NCBI RefSeq assembly: GCF_001458355.1
Contig: NZ_CYSA01000015.1
Coordinates: 708,383 to 772,382, forward strand
DNA length: 64,000 nt
Source: Thalassovita gelatinovora
GTDB lineage: Bacteria; Pseudomonadota; Alphaproteobacteria; Rhodobacterales; Rhodobacteraceae
Direction: 5' to 3'
How positions within the stretch are numbered: position 1 is the first letter of the stretch; each line of letters opens with the position of its first letter. The notes below the pieces were generated by a model that worked only from the letters and a program-made list of their open reading frames with translations, was not told the origin of the DNA and made no database searches. A program made the position numbers and the translations under genes. This document shows, in pieces, positions 63,901 through 64,000 of the stretch.

Positions 63901-64000
63901 CGCGACGCTGAGCGTGACAGCAGCGGGCGCGCCCGACCTCGCCAAGACTTTTGCCACCGACAGCATCGTGCAGGGCAACGTTACAACGCTGACCTTCACC
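57944..64000 (+). CDS. Giant secreted repeat protein (DUF11-like), incomplete at the window edge
   Basis: One uninterrupted frame runs 2,019 codons from ATG 57944 to the last base of the window; no stop is reached. I checked that the phase is the same at 58859, 60350, 61259 and 63962. A signal peptide (hydrophobic KFVFFLAITACVIIG, likely cut after VRA) is followed by about 15 complete and one partial immunoglobulin-like domains of 125-140 residues. Each opens with a pattern like FxPxxxxxGxxSTLTFTIDN and carries two cysteines (TCTGGTLT and SSCTISVDV). This is the DUF11-like conserved-repeat family of large surface or secreted proteins. The G8 run at 60355-60362 is in frame. Likely an adhesin or surface layer; the anchor lies outside the window. 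Confidence 0.85.
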   Translation, partial: MNNASAIAGRLAKFVFFLAITACVIIGQSGSVRAGPAPDLTLALSYTPSTIAQGGTTVATYTISNTTTSSTADDIAFTDTLTAGLEIAASPDAVTTCSGRTVPPTLTAPGGGGTISFSGGSLAAGANCTITVNIKGVTAGSHTNFTDTLTSSLGPANMANATLTVDAARPLFSKTISPTSVSLNGTSTMTYTIDNTPYGGVITGVGFSETLPTGVQIASPSNLATTCTNGILTAAAGSSSISLSGAYFTSATSCTITVDVQGTISGDYTLTSGELNSSLGSLGVASASLTVETPSTSAPTLTKTFSGDPVAPGGTVTLGFNLYNPNNDFAATNIAFTDDLNAMLTGATLVSNVTDPCGSGSSISGAGTGTISFTSGSLASRANCSFNVTVRIPSTATGDTYTNTTSTVSATVNGSTVTSASGASDTLQVTDQAPLDLAMSWASVDAGDPTTVTFTVTNPNASQTATGIAFSLTKAAPFPNAPIATLPPSTNTCGGTMATNSYSYSTTTIVTSYDYSGGTLAGGSSCIIAFDIEVPSGTSSGIYPQETGAITATINTASTSGDAASANLSVSVSTSPLSISKSFDQSSAGAGDSVGMTLSLSNNSETSNATNISFTDDLDTFHSGATLASVESNGCSGTVSGVGTGSLGYSGGSVSTGASCDIKVSVTLGTATGGQTNTTSDLTASLGGGSATVQNNSAASASITVNTSSPLTASLEIIDDPVVAGGTVTARYTISNPTSGSAATGITFTQSFSSALSSLAATTPLPANPCGSGSALSGTTTLFMSGGNIVPDDNCTFDVILTVPGGASNGSYTLSSSGISFTSDGTSKSIDPISDSLIVGVTNEGSNALQLSKSFDSSYVQAGGSVGLTLTLENVGTEDATAVAFTDNLTSFLSGTNFVNVTSNTCGGTLTGEIGTLLSLSNVALTAGSSCTLKIPVAFSAGVALGTYTNTTSAVSGTTASGAVGGPADTASIEVRSASVPTFTKSISPSTANANSTVTFRYSIFNPTGGVARSGLAFTDNVTTAIPGATATVLPGAGACGTGSTVTGSGLIALSGGNLAAGASCIFDVTVTVPTPAAATYTSTTSTLSDNGIILAAGASDTLTVNPLPPSFSKVFAPDSMVQGDTSTLTFTINATSSTALVPGLSFTDNLPSGVVLASTPNGSSTCTGGTLTAASGAGTISYSGGTVPAGSTCTVSVDVTSVSIGAYVNTSGALSSDFGSGGTASDTLSVTTAPTPGFTAAFSPSAIAEGATSTLTFTINNTGALIPATALAFSDNLPASITVATVPNASTTCTGGTLTAASGAGTLSYSGGSVSAGSSCTISVDVLAVSGVNAANTTGDLTSSIGDSGAASATLSITAAPTPGFTAAFSPSAIDQGATSTLTFTIDNTGALVPATALAFSDNLPASITVATVPNATTTCTGGTLTAASGAGTLSYSGGSVSAGSSCTISVDVLAVSGVNAANTTGDLSSSIGDSGAASATLSITAAPTPGFTAAFSPSAIDQGATSTLTFTIDNTGALVPATALAFIDNLPSSITVATEPNATTTCTGGTLTAAAGAGTLSYSGGSVSAGSSCTISVDVLSVSGAGAANSSNDLTSSLGNSGTADAMLTVTAAPVLSVSKSFTPSTITQGNVSTLTISIENTSLVAASNIDLSDAFPSGMEVADPASITESCNGTIGATAGNTTISYDDGSLLAGSSCSISVNVTSTTLGSAVNTTSEITSSLGSSGTASATLTVNAPPAPGFTKNFSPNRLFQGDTSTLSFTIDNTSSFIEATNLAFVDTFPSGMTIAATPNLSTTCTGATITATAGSDRIEMATGTVAADSSCSVQVDVVAMTAGSAENVSDDLTSSLGNSGTASATLNVVTPGAPGFAKAFAPDSIVQGNVTTLTFTIDNSAALVSATALEFSDSFPAGMTVASTPNATSTCSGGTLTATASTDSVSFTGGTVAAGSSCDVSVDVTSATVGDADNVSDDLTSSLGNSGTAAATLSVTAAGAPDLAKTFATDSIVQGNVTTLTFT
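58050..64000 (+). repeat. Tandem domain repeat array inside the giant protein
   Basis: Domain starts recognised by eye lie near 58055, 58450, 58840, 59240, 59670, 60070, 60485, 60880, 61270, 61650, 62032, 62412, 62790, 63173, 63550 and 63931. The early copies are diverged; those from about 61270 onward are alike at the DNA level with a spacing near 380 bases. Confidence 0.8.
61815..62520 (+). repeat. Recent 381-base tandem duplication
   Basis: The 325 bases at 61815-62139 recur at 62196-62520 with a single difference that I can find (ACCTCG against AGCTCG). The period is exactly 381 bases, 127 codons, so the frame is kept. A third, somewhat diverged copy follows. Confidence 0.88.

Noticed and set aside
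58123..63999. Many minus-strand frames rich in Val and Ala along the giant gene
   Set aside because: They are antisense shadows of the repeat array; they recur with the same 381-base spacing and have no ribosome sites of their own.
61268..64000. CRISPR or VNTR-type noncoding array
   Set aside because: The repeats are about 380 bases, in frame and coding; there are no short identical repeats with unique spacers.

Overview
The window looks like chromosomal DNA of a Rhodobacterales (Roseobacter-group) alphaproteobacterium. This is judged from gene content and order, not from a database search. Supporting marks are the divergent regB / senC-regA redox locus, the tsaE-amgK-murU-addB-addA run, a hemD-MIC60-hemY cluster, a Tim44-like gene next to mltA and smr, moderately high GC, and dense ATGA or GTGA start/stop overlaps. 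No phage, insertion sequence or CRISPR array is visible.

Region by region: positions 1-9,300 are housekeeping (coaE end, dnaQ, secB, fxsA, Tim44-like, mltA, smr, a lipoprotein hydrolase, hslV - membrane protein - hslU, a capsule-type protein). Positions 9,381-19,788 form one long minus-strand run (a PAS protein, tsaE, amgK-like, murU-like, addB, addA, trxA) covering tRNA modification, cell-wall recycling and recombination. At 19,856-22,603 lies regB / senC-regA, followed by an acidic RTX protein. Then come an HD hydrolase, ahcY with an unusual leader, a DUF2853 gene, a FlaA1/CapD-type sugar-nucleotide enzyme and glmM. Next are DUF1761, EVE, YciI, gpsA and tsaD, facing hemD, MIC60 and hemY. 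A tRNA-Thr(CGT), a hydroxyacyl-CoA dehydrogenase-like gene and an SLC13 transporter follow.

The accessory part is 41.4-57.7 kb. One tightly overlapping operon holds an Fe3+/aminoethylphosphonate-type ABC importer, an MBL protein with beta-CASP features, a histidine phosphatase and a HAD protein resembling the 3'-phosphatase domain of T4 polynucleotide kinase. It is divergent from a DeoR regulator, with TTCG-N2-CGAA sites at both ends of the shared promoter region. A second importer operon (Dpp/Opp type) carries a HAD phosphatase and a calcineurin-like phosphoesterase and is divergent from a LysR regulator. Together these look like two phosphoester-uptake systems whose substrates are unknown. 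A possible attenuator or small RNA precedes an ArgE/DapE-type peptidase.

From 57,944 to the window end runs one open, secreted, repeat-built surface protein of at least 2,019 codons. It has about 15 complete domains of 125-140 residues, including a very recent 381-bp tandem duplication, and sits behind an AT-rich promoter region full of palindromes. The strongest candidates for something undescribed are the importer/beta-CASP/phosphatase operon, the giant repeat protein, and the leader structures at ahcY and upstream of the peptidase gene.
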